Assembly: GCF_902459645.1 (NCBI RefSeq)
Contig: NZ_CABPSK010000006.1
Span: forward strand, 179,478-243,477
Reading direction: 5' to 3'
DNA length: 64,000 nucleotides
DNA from: Pandoraea pneumonica
GTDB lineage: Bacteria > Pseudomonadota > Gammaproteobacteria > Burkholderiales > Burkholderiaceae
Under the pieces are notes generated by a model. The model was not told where the DNA came from. It saw only the letters and a list, made by a program, of their open reading frames with translations, and ran no database searches. The first letter of the stretch is position 1. Each line of letters opens with the position of its first letter. This document shows, in pieces, positions 28,738-36,628 of the stretch. The position numbers and the translations under genes were made by a program.

Positions 28738-30252
28738 TTAGCGTTTCGTCCGTTGCAATACCTGACGAAACACTTGCCGGAAACCGAAGTAAGCGATGGC
28801 GTCCTTCATATTCGAAATGAAGCGCTGCCAAGTGCCCATGCGCGGGTCGGTCACGTACTCGAACGTGAGCGAGATTCGCTCCTCGTTGTCGCCGAGCGGC
28901 GTGATCCGGTGATGCAGTTTGTCCCCGTCGAAGAACACCAGCGCACCGGGCGGATAGGCCACGGCGCCATCGACTTGCGGCACGCCCGGATTGCGCGTGT
29001 GAAGTCGGTACTCGAGCTTGCAGCTCGATTGGTCCACCACGCCAAGCAGCAGCGTATAACGGCGGCCCTTGTAGTAGGAGGTGTCGTAGTGCCAGCCGAT
29101 GTGATCGCCCGGACGCGTGTAGTAATACAGCGCGTACGCGTGCGGATCGTCCACCGGCGACGGCAGCAGTTTTTCGCCAGCCAGACGCTCAAGAAAGCGC
29201 ATCAGGGCAGGCGAGCGATACAAATCGGCTACGAAGGGAGCAAGCTCGTCGAGCGTGTGACGGCTCACGCTGCCGCCCTGCTTGTGGCCGGGAAGATAGT
29301 TACGGTTCACGTTCGGCGTGACCGCGCGCGCGGCGGCGATCAACTGATCGGTCACCGTTTGCGGCAGAAACTTCTCGAGATAGATGAACGCGTCTTGCGA
29401 CTTGAATTCAGACGTCACTGCGTCGAAGTCGATGGCATCCATCGCGCGCTCGATTTCAGCGTCGGCAGCGAAGGCGGCCGGGGCGAGCGGTGCGGTCGGG
29501 GTGGCCTGCGATGCTTCGCCAGCGGCAGCGCTGGCGGCTTTCGCGCTCGTCGCATCTGCGGGCACCGGCAACGGGCGGCGCATCACTCGTACGTAGTCGG
29601 CAACAACCAGCAGCGCAAACAGCGGCGCGCCGATGGCGGCAGCGATCAGAAAGCCGCGCGTGCCATCGAACAGCGTGACGAGCGGCATCAGATACAGCAC
29701 GTCTTCCGTTTCGAAGCCGCCTACCGATGCTTGCTTGGTACCCGCTTTGCCCACGCGATCTTCAATGCGCATGCGCAGGAAGAAGATCAAGGCGACCGCG
29801 ACACCGGCCATCCAGCCGAGCAGCGAGGCGGACACCGGCAAGCTGCCCGGCGCCACCGCTTCCACGCCCATACCGATGCCGCCGAAGAGCAGCACCGTCA
29901 CGAAGGCGTCGGACGCGAGATCGTAAAGATGGCCGAAGCGGCTCGTCTTGCCGCTAATGCGCGCCAGTTCGCCATCGGTGTGATCGATGAAGTTCGACAA
30001 CACGAGCAGCACCGCGCCAAGGTTGGCCATGGCATAGCCGCCCTTTGCGAACGCCCACGCGCACACCAGCCCGACGATTAACCGCAGGGTCGTCAGGTGG
30101 TTCGGGCTCACGCGGGTATTGATGAGCGGCGTGACCATCCAACGCGCAAGTCGCGCGTCGTATTGGCGCGGGCGCGGCGGTACTGGGCGTGCAGTTTTGC
30201 TAGCGGCGGGCGCAGCAGCAGCCGCCGAAATGAGTTTCGGTATCGTTTCCAT
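28738..30252 (-). CDS. CDP-alcohol phosphotransferase fused to a 2-oxoglutarate/Fe(II) dioxygenase
   Basis: This is a 504-residue two-domain protein. Residues 30-225 form a membrane CDP-alcohol phosphotransferase domain with the complete metal motif: D90, D93 and G94 (DHTDGELAR), then G107, D111 and D115. Residues 226-265 are an Ala/Pro/Thr linker. Residues 266-504 form a cupin-type Fe(II)/2-oxoglutarate oxygenase with H388-Y-D390, a distal His at 447/448 and Arg459. In this operon the first domain would move phosphono-AEP from CMP-AEP to a lipid alcohol, and the second could hydroxylate the head group or an acyl chain. ATG 30252 is chosen; alternatives lie at 30273 and 30297. No ribosome site is seen, consistent with a leaderless start. 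Confidence 0.85.
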   Translation of the reverse strand: METIPKLISAAAAAPAASKTARPVPPRPRQYDARLARWMVTPLINTRVSPNHLTTLRLIVGLVCAWAFAKGGYAMANLGAVLLVLSNFIDHTDGELARISGKTSRFGHLYDLASDAFVTVLLFGGIGMGVEAVAPGSLPVSASLLGWMAGVAVALIFFLRMRIEDRVGKAGTKQASVGGFETEDVLYLMPLVTLFDGTRGFLIAAAIGAPLFALLVVADYVRVMRRPLPVPADATSAKAASAAAGEASQATPTAPLAPAAFAADAEIERAMDAIDFDAVTSEFKSQDAFIYLEKFLPQTVTDQLIAAARAVTPNVNRNYLPGHKQGGSVSRHTLDELAPFVADLYRSPALMRFLERLAGEKLLPSPVDDPHAYALYYYTRPGDHIGWHYDTSYYKGRRYTLLLGVVDQSSCKLEYRLHTRNPGVPQVDGAVAYPPGALVFFDGDKLHHRITPLGDNEERISLTFEYVTDPRMGTWQRFISNMKDAIAYFGFRQVFRQVLQRTKR

Positions 30253-30260
30253 GAGGGGGG

Positions 30261-30289
30261 AATATATACCCATAAGGCGGACATGTGCA
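30261..30289 (-). promoter_or_regulatory. Candidate promoter of the phosphonate-dxs operon
   Basis: Read on the minus strand, TGCACA (30289-30284) and TATATT (30266-30261) are separated by exactly 17 bases. The -10 is a five-of-six match and the -35 is weak. The expected start site, near 30254, lies only about two bases before the ATG at 30252. Confidence 0.5.
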
Positions 30290-30298
30290 GTGCACATG
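30282..30298. promoter_or_regulatory. 17-bp palindromic operator candidate
   Basis: CATGTGCA-G-TGCACATG is a perfect inverted repeat with eight-base arms. It covers the candidate -35 of the phosphonate operon, the usual place for a repressor or an activator of a weak -35. The regulator is unknown. Confidence 0.55.
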
Positions 30299-30664
30299 AA
30301 ACGCCTGTATTAACCGCGACAACGTTGACGCTCACGAGCATTGACGCGCGTGAAATGAGACCTATTGACGCGTGCGAATGGTTCTAAGAGCCCTGCTTAA
30401 CACCATAGGTTATAAGCGCAGCGAATTCGCGATTATATTCCGCAATACTGTGTTTCGCTTTCGCACACAGTGGACGCGTCGTTTTGACGCATAGCACGAC
30501 GAAATGCAGTGAGCGCAGATGGAATAACGCCAGAAAAAGCCGCAATTCGCCGCTTTTTGCGAGATGAATCGACTGTGAATCGGGATAGCGGTGTATTCGC
30601 GATGCGCGGATAATGGCGGTCCCGTTGGTCATTTATGCGGCGTTATCCGACCCGCCTTCCCCTC

Positions 30665-31420
30665 ATGTCCCAAACGATTGCCATTCTTACCGGCGCCTCG
30701 CGTGGCCTTGGTGCCTCGCTCGCTCGCGGCCTGCTGGCTCCCGGCACGCATCTCGTCACGCTCGCGCGTCGCACGGACGATGACCTTGCGTCGCTCGCAC
30801 GCGATCAGGGCGTCACCCTCGAGCAGGTGCCCGTCGACCTGTCGGATGCCGAGGCGGCTGCCAGCGTGGCGGAGCGCATCTTCGCCAAGCTGCCGCGTGA
30901 CGCGTCGCGTTACCTGTTGATCAACAACGCCGGTACGGTCAATCCGGTGGCGAATACCGCCGCGCTGACCGACGTCGCTGCCATTGGCGCAGCGTTCACG
31001 CTCAACGTGACGGCCGTCATGGTGCTGACCGCGCGTTTTCTCGCCGCCACTCAGGGCCTGAGCGCTCGCCGCCAGATCGTGAACATCTCGTCCGGTGCCG
31101 GGCGCAATCCGAATGCCGGTTGGGGCGTGTATTGCGCAACGAAGGCTGCACTGGATATGTATACGCGCGTGGTCAACGCGGAACATCGGGAGCATGGCGT
31201 GCAAGCCGTCTCGATGGCGCCGGGCGTGGTCGACACGGGCATGCAAGAGACGATTCGTAGCAGCAGCGTCGAAAGCTTCCCGGCATTGGCACGTTTTCAG
31301 GAAATGAAGGCCACCGGCAAACTGTCGACGCCCGAAGACGTGGCGCGCCGCATCCTGGCTTATACCGAGCGCGATGACTTCGGTCAGACCGAGATCGACG
31401 ACATCCGCAATTACAGCTGA
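30665..31420 (+). CDS. Short-chain dehydrogenase/reductase
   Basis: This is a 251-residue classical SDR. It has the NADP-binding TGASRGLGASLA at about 9-20 with an RR pair at 35-36 that favours NADP, then INNAG, the catalytic Ser in NISSGAGR and YCATK. The C-terminal part (MAPGVVDTGMQETIR) resembles benzil reductase/sepiapterin reductase-like members, so a diketone or similar carbonyl is a possible substrate. ATG 30665 is chosen because the Rossmann motif then starts at the usual distance. It is divergent from the phosphonate operon, with no evidence of a shared function. Confidence 0.87.
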   Translation: MSQTIAILTGASRGLGASLARGLLAPGTHLVTLARRTDDDLASLARDQGVTLEQVPVDLSDAEAAASVAERIFAKLPRDASRYLLINNAGTVNPVANTAALTDVAAIGAAFTLNVTAVMVLTARFLAATQGLSARRQIVNISSGAGRNPNAGWGVYCATKAALDMYTRVVNAEHREHGVQAVSMAPGVVDTGMQETIRSSSVESFPALARFQEMKATGKLSTPEDVARRILAYTERDDFGQTEIDDIRNYS

Positions 31421-31440
31421 GCGGACGCAAGTCTCGGCTT

Positions 31441-31502
31441 CGTTCAACTGAGCGTTGAACGTTAAAAGGCACCGACCGGCGATTGCCGGACCGGTGCCTT
31501 TT
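31441..31502. terminator. Double hairpin terminator after the dehydrogenase gene
   Basis: Two hairpins follow each other: CGTTCAAC/GTTGAACG (31441-31461), then a longer one with AAAAGGCACCG and CGGTGCCTTTT arms (31464-31502) that also holds an inner CCGGC/GCCGG stem. The T-rich and A-rich flanks suit both this gene and the convergent small gene. Confidence 0.85.
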
Positions 31503-31531
31503 CGTTTGAGGCGCGAATGCTCTCGCTGGCG

Positions 31532-31879
31532 CTACTGCTCTGTGCTGGTGATGAAAACCCCGCCGTTGCGCTCCGGTGCAAACAGAATGAGCGTTGGCGC
31601 GTGAATGTCGAAGGCTCGTTCGCAGGCCTCGTTGTACGAGTCGAACTGCACCGCCCAAGCCCCGTTTCGGACGTAACAGTGCGTGATGGTGTCGGTGCGA
31701 CGGTCGAACTCCTGCCCAAGAAATACACCCTGCGTGTAACACCAGACGACGAACCCGTGGAAATCTGCCTGCTCCGGCGCACGGAACACTCGCCATCGCG
31801 CATCGTCCCGCCCCAATTGACGCGCCGTCGCGCCCGCCGCCCAACGCTCGAACCCGTCATGCCGTTTGTGTGGCTCCAA
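31532..31879 (-). CDS. Small protein of unknown function
   Basis: This is a 115-residue soluble protein with no signal peptide and no domain that I recognise. It contains paired aromatic and acidic residues (GFVVWCYTQGVFLGQ, HCYVRNGAWAVQFDSYNEA) and ends GGVFITSTEQ. The ATG at 31879 is preceded by AAGGGGGA at a suitable distance, which supports this frame over the longer overlapping frame in the same region. It is convergent with the dehydrogenase gene and shares its terminator. Confidence 0.55.
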   Translation of the reverse strand: MEPHKRHDGFERWAAGATARQLGRDDARWRVFRAPEQADFHGFVVWCYTQGVFLGQEFDRRTDTITHCYVRNGAWAVQFDSYNEACERAFDIHAPTLILFAPERNGGVFITSTEQ

Positions 31880-31913
31880 TGTTGTATTCCCCCTTTATGA
31901 TGAAACGCCTTCT

Positions 31914-31947
31914 GGGTGTCGAAAACCGACACCCCCGAGCGTTTTTT
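31914..31947. terminator. Hairpin with downstream T-run upstream of the 115-residue gene
   Basis: Perfect eight-base arms (GGGTGTCG and CGACACCC) surround a five-base loop. Six T residues follow on the plus strand after a short gap. No plus-strand gene ends here, so it may instead end the cupin transcript on the minus strand inefficiently, or act as an attenuator. Confidence 0.4.
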
Positions 31948-32041
31948 CATAGTCGGAAGTTGTTCCCGGTATTTCTATCAGGCAATTCCGAAAAGCCGCG
32001 GGGAATTTCTCCAAAGAGCCTTCGCTGGCAGGTTGCCTCCG

Positions 32042-32413
32042 TCAGTCGTAATGGATGGCCAGCCAGACCGTCGTCTCGCCTTGCGCTGTCCATTCGACGC
32101 GGTGACGGCGGTGCGCGACGATCGTGACGGCGTCGCCGGGCCCGAGCGTCAGCGTTTCACCGGGGCTATCGGCGAAGGCCAAACCCGCCGAGCCGCTGAG
32201 CACGACCACCCATTCGTGCTGTGGCTGGTCGTACCAGAACCCCGCTGGCGACGCCTGCCCGGTCGACACGATGCGCTCGACGCGCATCCCCGGCCGAGCG
32301 ATCAACGTATCGAACTGCTCCGCCGCCGCAGGGTCGGGGTGGGCGGGCAGTCCAGCGAAAAGACAGGTGTCGGGCAGGAGGGGCGGCGCCATACGTTCTA
32401 TGCGTTCACTCAT
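32042..32413 (-). CDS. Cupin-domain protein
   Basis: This is a 123-residue single-domain cupin. It shows the expected small beta-barrel blocks: QPQHEWVVVLSGSAGLAFAD for motif 1 and GPGDAVTIVAHRRHRVEWT for motif 2. The metal site has fewer His in motif 1 than classical cupins, so metal binding is uncertain. ATG 32413 is chosen because the frame upstream overlaps the next gene and is Arg-rich. It lies 107 bases downstream of the siderophore reductase gene on the same strand and may be part of that operon. Confidence 0.75.
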   Translation of the reverse strand: MSERIERMAPPLLPDTCLFAGLPAHPDPAAAEQFDTLIARPGMRVERIVSTGQASPAGFWYDQPQHEWVVVLSGSAGLAFADSPGETLTLGPGDAVTIVAHRRHRVEWTAQGETTVWLAIHYD

Positions 32414-32520
32414 CGGGCGGGGATAGAAAGCATACACGTCGCGGTCTCGGCGGCAGGAGGCAAGAGTCGGGTGACGAAGGTCAGTGGCAGCGCGTGAGTG
32501 GCAAATGGCTGGCGCAAACG

Positions 32521-33360
32521 TCAGTCGTCGAGGTTCTCGTGCACGGCGGCATCGCCGCGACGCCAGTACGCCGCTGCCTTGACCCATTTGGGATTGAGGC
32601 CGCGCTCGCCTACCAAGTGCGCTCGCACCGCTTTCGCAACGCTGGCTTCGGCGGCCACCCAGGCGTGCAGATCGCCTGCGGGCAAGGTGGCGACTTGCAG
32701 CGCATCGAGCAACGCCGTGCTCTCGCCAGCCGCCGTGCCTTCCCGGTAAATCCACTCGACCACGACATCCGCTTCGCTCGTGAACCGCAGGCGGTCTTGC
32801 GCGCTGTCGACTTCGGCAAACACGAAGACGAGCGCGCCCGCCGGCAATTCGGCGAGTCGGCGCGAGATGGCGGGCAGTGCCGTGTCGTCGCCGATGAGCA
32901 CGTAACCATCGAAATTCATCGGAATGACGAACGAGCCACGCGGGCCGCCGACACCCAGGCGGTCGCCGGGTTTGGCTGAGCGTGCCCACTGCGTTGCAGG
33001 GCCGGATTCATGCATGGCGAAATCGATGACCAGCGTTTTCGAGGCGGCATCGAAGCTGCGCGGCGTGTAGTCGCGCATGAGGCGCGGTGCGTCGCCGGGG
33101 GCAGGCTTCGCGACGCCTTCGGGGCCGAGCTGCGGCACCGACACTTCGCCGGTTTCGGGGTTCGGGAAGAAGAGCTTCACGTGATCGTCGAAGCCCGGGC
33201 TAGTAAAGCCTTCGAGATCGTCGCCGCCCAAGGTCACGCGCAGCATATGCGGCGTGATCGGCGCGACGCTGCGCACTTCCAGCAGGCGCATGCGCAATTC
33301 GTGGCGTACACGGCGCGGCGTGCGATCGGGGTTGGTGTTGAGTGCAGCGTTGTCTTGCAT
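32521..33360 (-). CDS. Siderophore-interacting protein (NADPH-dependent ferric siderophore reductase)
   Basis: This is a 279-residue protein of the ViuB/YqjH family, which releases iron from ferric siderophores by reduction in the cytoplasm. An FAD-binding barrel covers about residues 20-135 with RDYTPRSFD, and the NAD(P)-binding half includes VLIGDDTALPAI and AAEASVAKAVRAHLV. Its ATG overlaps the PadR stop by one base, so the two are co-expressed. The same pairing is known in Escherichia coli as yqjI-yqjH, where the regulator responds to nickel and iron. Confidence 0.88.
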   Translation of the reverse strand: MQDNAALNTNPDRTPRRVRHELRMRLLEVRSVAPITPHMLRVTLGGDDLEGFTSPGFDDHVKLFFPNPETGEVSVPQLGPEGVAKPAPGDAPRLMRDYTPRSFDAASKTLVIDFAMHESGPATQWARSAKPGDRLGVGGPRGSFVIPMNFDGYVLIGDDTALPAISRRLAELPAGALVFVFAEVDSAQDRLRFTSEADVVVEWIYREGTAAGESTALLDALQVATLPAGDLHAWVAAEASVAKAVRAHLVGERGLNPKWVKAAAYWRRGDAAVHENLDD

Positions 33361-34013
33361 CAGAGTCGCTCCAGTTGTTGTGCGGCCGCGTCGAGAATCG
33401 CGGCGAATGCGTTGGCTTGCTCGGTCGAGAGCGGTTCGCCGCCCAGACGCAAGTGCACCGCATATTTGAAGTTGTGCAGCGCGCGCATGACTTGTGGTGG
33501 CATGTCTTCGGAACGCTCGCGGCGCGATGCCAGCCGGGCGAGTAGCTCGGTGACGGCTGCTTCGTTTTCCGCCAGATATTCGCGTCCCGTGTCGGTGACT
33601 TCGTACGATTTGCGCTGGGTTTCGCCCGCGTTTTCCTGCACGCGGATATAGCCCATTTCTTCTAGCAGCGTGAGCGTCGGGTACACGACACCGGCGCTCG
33701 GGCTGTAAGTCCCGTTCACGCTTTCTTCAATCGCTTTGATGAGTTCGTAGCCGTGACGCGGTTGTTGCGCGATCAGGTGCAGAAGCACCATGCGTAGCCC
33801 GCCATGGCTGAAGAGTCGGCCGCCTCCGCGTCCACCGCGGCCTTCGCCACGCCCCTCGCCGTGCCCACGGCCCCGGCGGCCATCGCCGAAACCGTCGCCC
33901 ATTCCTTCGCCGCCCGCGCGGCGCCCATGACGCTCGCCGCGGCGCTCGTCGAAATCCATGCCATCCAGGCCCAGCGGGCCTCGGCCCATGAAATCGCCTC
34001 GAGATCCTCGCAT
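33360..34013 (-). CDS. PadR-family regulator with a Gly/Arg-rich N-terminus (YqjI-like)
   Basis: This is a 217-residue protein. The first 68 residues are low complexity, rich in Gly and Arg with scattered His (RRGERHGRR, RGHGEGRGEG). Residues 70-150 hold the PadR winged helix (MVLLHLIAQQPRHGYELIKAIEE, then PSAGVVYPTLTLLEEMGYI). A helical C-terminal dimerisation part follows. The fused metal-loving N-terminus plus the downstream siderophore reductase matches E. coli YqjI, so a nickel- or iron-responsive repressor is likely. AAGGGG precedes the ATG. A GATATATC palindrome at 34051-34058 is a candidate operator. Confidence 0.83.
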   Translation of the reverse strand: MRGSRGDFMGRGPLGLDGMDFDERRGERHGRRAGGEGMGDGFGDGRRGRGHGEGRGEGRGGRGGGRLFSHGGLRMVLLHLIAQQPRHGYELIKAIEESVNGTYSPSAGVVYPTLTLLEEMGYIRVQENAGETQRKSYEVTDTGREYLAENEAAVTELLARLASRRERSEDMPPQVMRALHNFKYAVHLRLGGEPLSTEQANAFAAILDAAAQQLERL

Positions 34014-34141
34014 GATGTGACCCCTTCAGATGTAGTTAAGACGTGTTTACGATATATCTAAATTGCATCGATAGCCAAGTTTTTTCTGGAATGACCCTGT
34101 GGTCTTTAGGGGAAAGCCGAGGAGCGGGAAGCGGAGAGAGA

Positions 34142-34172
34142 GGGGGCGAGGGAGGGGGCGAGGGATGGGGGG
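34142..34172 (+). repeat. G-run cluster (possible G-quadruplex)
   Basis: Five runs of three to six G (34142-34146, 34150-34152, 34154-34158, 34162-34164, 34167-34172) are separated by one to three bases. This fits the canonical G-quadruplex pattern on the plus strand. It lies between the ABC transporter operon and padR. Confidence 0.6.
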
Positions 34173-34191
34173 CGCGGCGGCATCCGCCGCG
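34173..34191. terminator. GC-rich hairpin after the ABC transporter operon
   Basis: CGCGGCGG and CCGCCGCG form a perfect eight-base stem with a CAT loop just beyond the ATPase stop. There is no T-run, so this is at best a weak or factor-assisted terminator. Confidence 0.4.
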
Positions 34192-34196
34192 TCGAT

Positions 34197-34997
34197 TTAC
34201 TGCCCGGGATGGCTCAACAACTGCCCGAGGAAGCTGCGCGTCTTCTCGTGCTGGGGGTGTTCGAAGAACTGAGCGGGAGGTGCCTGTTCCACGATTTTGC
34301 CGTCGGCCATGAAGATCACGCGATCGGCCACGCGCCGCGCGAAACCCATTTCGTGCGTCACGCACAGCATCGTCATGCCGTCTTCGGCTAGACCGATCAT
34401 CGTGTCGAGCACTTCCTTGACCATTTCCGGGTCGAGCGCCGACGTCGGTTCGTCGAACAGCATGATGCGCGGCGTCATGCACAACGCGCGTGCAATGGCC
34501 ACGCGTTGCTGTTGTCCGCCCGACAACTGGCTCGGATACTTGTGCGCCTGCTCGGGAATGCGCACTCGTGTGAGGAATTTCATGGCGAGCGCTTCGGCAT
34601 CGGCGCGCGAGAGCTTTCGGGAGCGTATCGGGGCGAGCGTGCAGTTCTCCAGAATCGTCAGGTGCGGAAATAGATTGAACTGCTGAAACACCATGCCGAC
34701 TTCCTGCCGCACCGACGCGACATTTGCACCCCCGGCCGTGAGCTCGATGCCATCGACTACAATGCGCCCGCGTTGCACGGGCTCAAGCCGGTTGATGCAG
34801 CGAATGAGCGTCGATTTGCCGGAGCCCGACGGGCCGCAAATGACAATGCGCTCACCCGCCGCAACGCGAAGATCGATATCCGTGAGCACCTGAAACTGCC
34901 CGAACCATTTGCTCACGCCATCGAGTTCGATGATCGGTGCGCGAGATTCGCAGCCAGGGTGCTGCACGGTTTCGCCCAGTGGGTGCGGATCGCTCAT
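34197..34997 (-). CDS. Polar amino acid ABC transporter ATP-binding protein
   Basis: This is a 266-residue ATPase of the GlnQ/HisP type. Motifs are Walker [11 protein letters not shown]-loop FQQFNLFPH, signature LSGGQQQR, Walker [15 protein letters not shown] and the switch His in VTHEMGFA. It would power uptake through the two upstream permeases. ATG 34997 overlaps the stop of the binding-protein gene by four bases (ATGA); a longer frame is available but less likely. It is the last gene of the operon permease-permease-binding protein-ATPase. Confidence 0.93.
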   Translation of the reverse strand: MSDPHPLGETVQHPGCESRAPIIELDGVSKWFGQFQVLTDIDLRVAAGERIVICGPSGSGKSTLIRCINRLEPVQRGRIVVDGIELTAGGANVASVRQEVGMVFQQFNLFPHLTILENCTLAPIRSRKLSRADAEALAMKFLTRVRIPEQAHKYPSQLSGGQQQRVAIARALCMTPRIMLFDEPTSALDPEMVKEVLDTMIGLAEDGMTMLCVTHEMGFARRVADRVIFMADGKIVEQAPPAQFFEHPQHEKTRSFLGQLLSHPGQ

Positions 34998-35923
34998 TGC
35001 AGTTTCGGCAGATCGGTGTCGAGCCACTTTCGATATAGCTTATTCAGTTCGCCGTTGGCCGTATTGCGCGTGACGAAGTCGTTGACGGCTGCGAGCAGTT
35101 CCGGCTGATTGGGACGCAAGGCGATGCCCATCGACTGCTGCAACAGATTGAACTTCGGCTCGTACTGGCCCGGTGCGCGCTGACGAATGGCGCTGGCGAC
35201 GGTCACCGAGCAGCCAATGGCATCGACCTGACCCGAGAGCAGCGCCTGCATGGCAGACGCATCGTCGTCGAAGCGGCGAATCTCGGTGCCTTCCGGTGCG
35301 GTTTTGGTCACGGCAACATCTTGCGTGCTGGCGCGCGCGACACCGATGCGCAGCCCTTTCAGGTCGGCCGCAGACTTGATCGGCGCGCCGGTCTTGCCGA
35401 GCAGCACGATGGTAGCGGCCGCATACGGCTTGGAAAATTGCACTTGTTTGGCGCGTTCCGGCGTGATGGCGAGCGAGGCGACTAGCACGTCGACCTTGCC
35501 CGTGAGCAGGAACGGGATGCGATTCGGCCCAGTGACCGGCACGATATTGACCTTCACGCCGAGATCTTTCGCGAGCAGTTTGGCAACGTCGGCGTCGTAA
35601 CCGTCCGGCTGATTCTGCGCATTCGTCGTGCCGTACGGCGGAAAGTCGACCAGCATGCCAACATTGATCGTTCCCTTTTTCTTGATGTCGGCTACGGTTT
35701 GCGCATGCGCGGGCGTCGTGAACAGCGACAGCGTGCCGGTCAGCAAGCTGCCGAGCGTGCCGCCCAGCGAACCGGCGAACCCCGCGGGCATCGCGGCCAC
35801 CCCGAGCGTCGTCAGGAAGTCGCGGCGCGAGTTCACCGTGGGCGTGGCAACGTTGCGGCGGCTTGCCGGATGCTCGCGTCGCGGTGGCGTTTGCGCGGGT
35901 GTGGGAGGTGTTTTTCGCGTCAT
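34994..35923 (-). CDS. Amino acid ABC transporter substrate-binding protein (Tat signal)
   Basis: This is a 309-residue family-3 solute-binding protein. The N-terminus has a twin-arginine motif ([10 protein letters not shown] near residues 32-41) followed by a long weakly hydrophobic stretch and AHA/Q cleavage near 74, so export is probably by Tat. This is uncommon for this family. The mature part shows [29 protein letters not shown] and the usual two-lobed pattern to RKWLDTDLP. The Pro/Thr/Arg-rich leader before the twin-arginine is unusually long. The amino acid bound is unknown. Confidence 0.9.
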   Translation of the reverse strand: MTRKTPPTPAQTPPRREHPASRRNVATPTVNSRRDFLTTLGVAAMPAGFAGSLGGTLGSLLTGTLSLFTTPAHAQTVADIKKKGTINVGMLVDFPPYGTTNAQNQPDGYDADVAKLLAKDLGVKVNIVPVTGPNRIPFLLTGKVDVLVASLAITPERAKQVQFSKPYAAATIVLLGKTGAPIKSAADLKGLRIGVARASTQDVAVTKTAPEGTEIRRFDDDASAMQALLSGQVDAIGCSVTVASAIRQRAPGQYEPKFNLLQQSMGIALRPNQPELLAAVNDFVTRNTANGELNKLYRKWLDTDLPKLQ

Positions 35924-35959
35924 GTTGGTTCTCCTTGTCGGGTGTCGTGAGCGATGGCG

Positions 35960-36613
35960 TTATGTCGCATTCGCTGACTTGTGATGCCGTTCGAGTCGCG
36001 AGGCCAGCCTTGAGAGCGGCCAGCACAGCACGAAATAAAGCGCGGCGACCACCGAAAACACCACGAGCGGCTGGAACGTGGCGTTATTGATGATCTGTCC
36101 GGCGCGGGTAATTTCGGTGAAGCCGATGATCGCGGCGAGCGAGGTGCCTTTGACGATCTGCACCAAATAGCCGACCGTCGGCGCGACGGCGATGCGTGCC
36201 GCCTGCGGCAGGATCACATCGCGCATGCGGTTGAACCACGATAACGAGAGCGCTTGCGCCGCTTCCACCTGTCCGTGCGGCACGGCTTCGATGCATCCGC
36301 GCCAAATTTCGCCGAGAAAGGCGGCGCTGTTCAAAATGAGCGCGACGCCTGCGGCGATCCACGGATCGATTTCCAGACCGATCACCGGTGCGCCGAAGAA
36401 AATCAGAAACAACTGGAGCAGCAGCGGCGTGCCTTGAAACAGCTTGATGAAGGCGAGCGCCAGGTTGCGCAGCCAGCCAATGTTCGATGTCCGGGCGAGG
36501 GCGATGCCCAGACCGAGCGCGGCACCCCCGACGAACGCGATGGCGGAGAGGGCGAGCGTCCAGCGCGCCGCTTCGACGATGAACCAGAACTCCGGCCAGC
36601 CGAAAGTTCGCAT
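35960..36613 (-). CDS. Amino acid ABC transporter permease (second)
   Basis: This is a 217-residue inner-membrane permease of the HisM/GlnP type with about five helices. It carries the EAA-like coupling loop EAAQALSLSWFNRMRDVILPQA, which contacts the ATPase. GTPLLLQLFLIFFGAP is a typical helix block of the family. It lies between the first permease and the binding-protein gene, with short gaps, all on the minus strand. The two permeases would form a heterodimer. Confidence 0.92.
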   Translation of the reverse strand: MRTFGWPEFWFIVEAARWTLALSAIAFVGGAALGLGIALARTSNIGWLRNLALAFIKLFQGTPLLLQLFLIFFGAPVIGLEIDPWIAAGVALILNSAAFLGEIWRGCIEAVPHGQVEAAQALSLSWFNRMRDVILPQAARIAVAPTVGYLVQIVKGTSLAAIIGFTEITRAGQIINNATFQPLVVFSVVAALYFVLCWPLSRLASRLERHHKSANAT

Positions 36614-36628
36614 CGTGTGCGTCCCGTA

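Larger units (their letters stand above)
30253..30664. other. Divergent region between the phosphonate operon and a dehydrogenase gene (412 bp)
   Basis: This gene-free stretch is visibly less GC-rich than its surroundings. It holds the promoter of the phosphonate operon with a 17-bp palindrome (30282-30298). A loose inverted repeat, AAAAAGC at 30534-30540 and GCTTTTT at 30552-30558, lies toward the dehydrogenase. Several TTGACGC-like elements recur around 30340-30375 and 30485. No small gene could be supported. Confidence 0.6.

Noticed and set aside
31462-31950. A longer frame overlapping the 115-residue small gene
   Set aside because: It runs through the double terminator and is Ser/Arg/Thr-rich; the shorter frame has the better ribosome site and composition.
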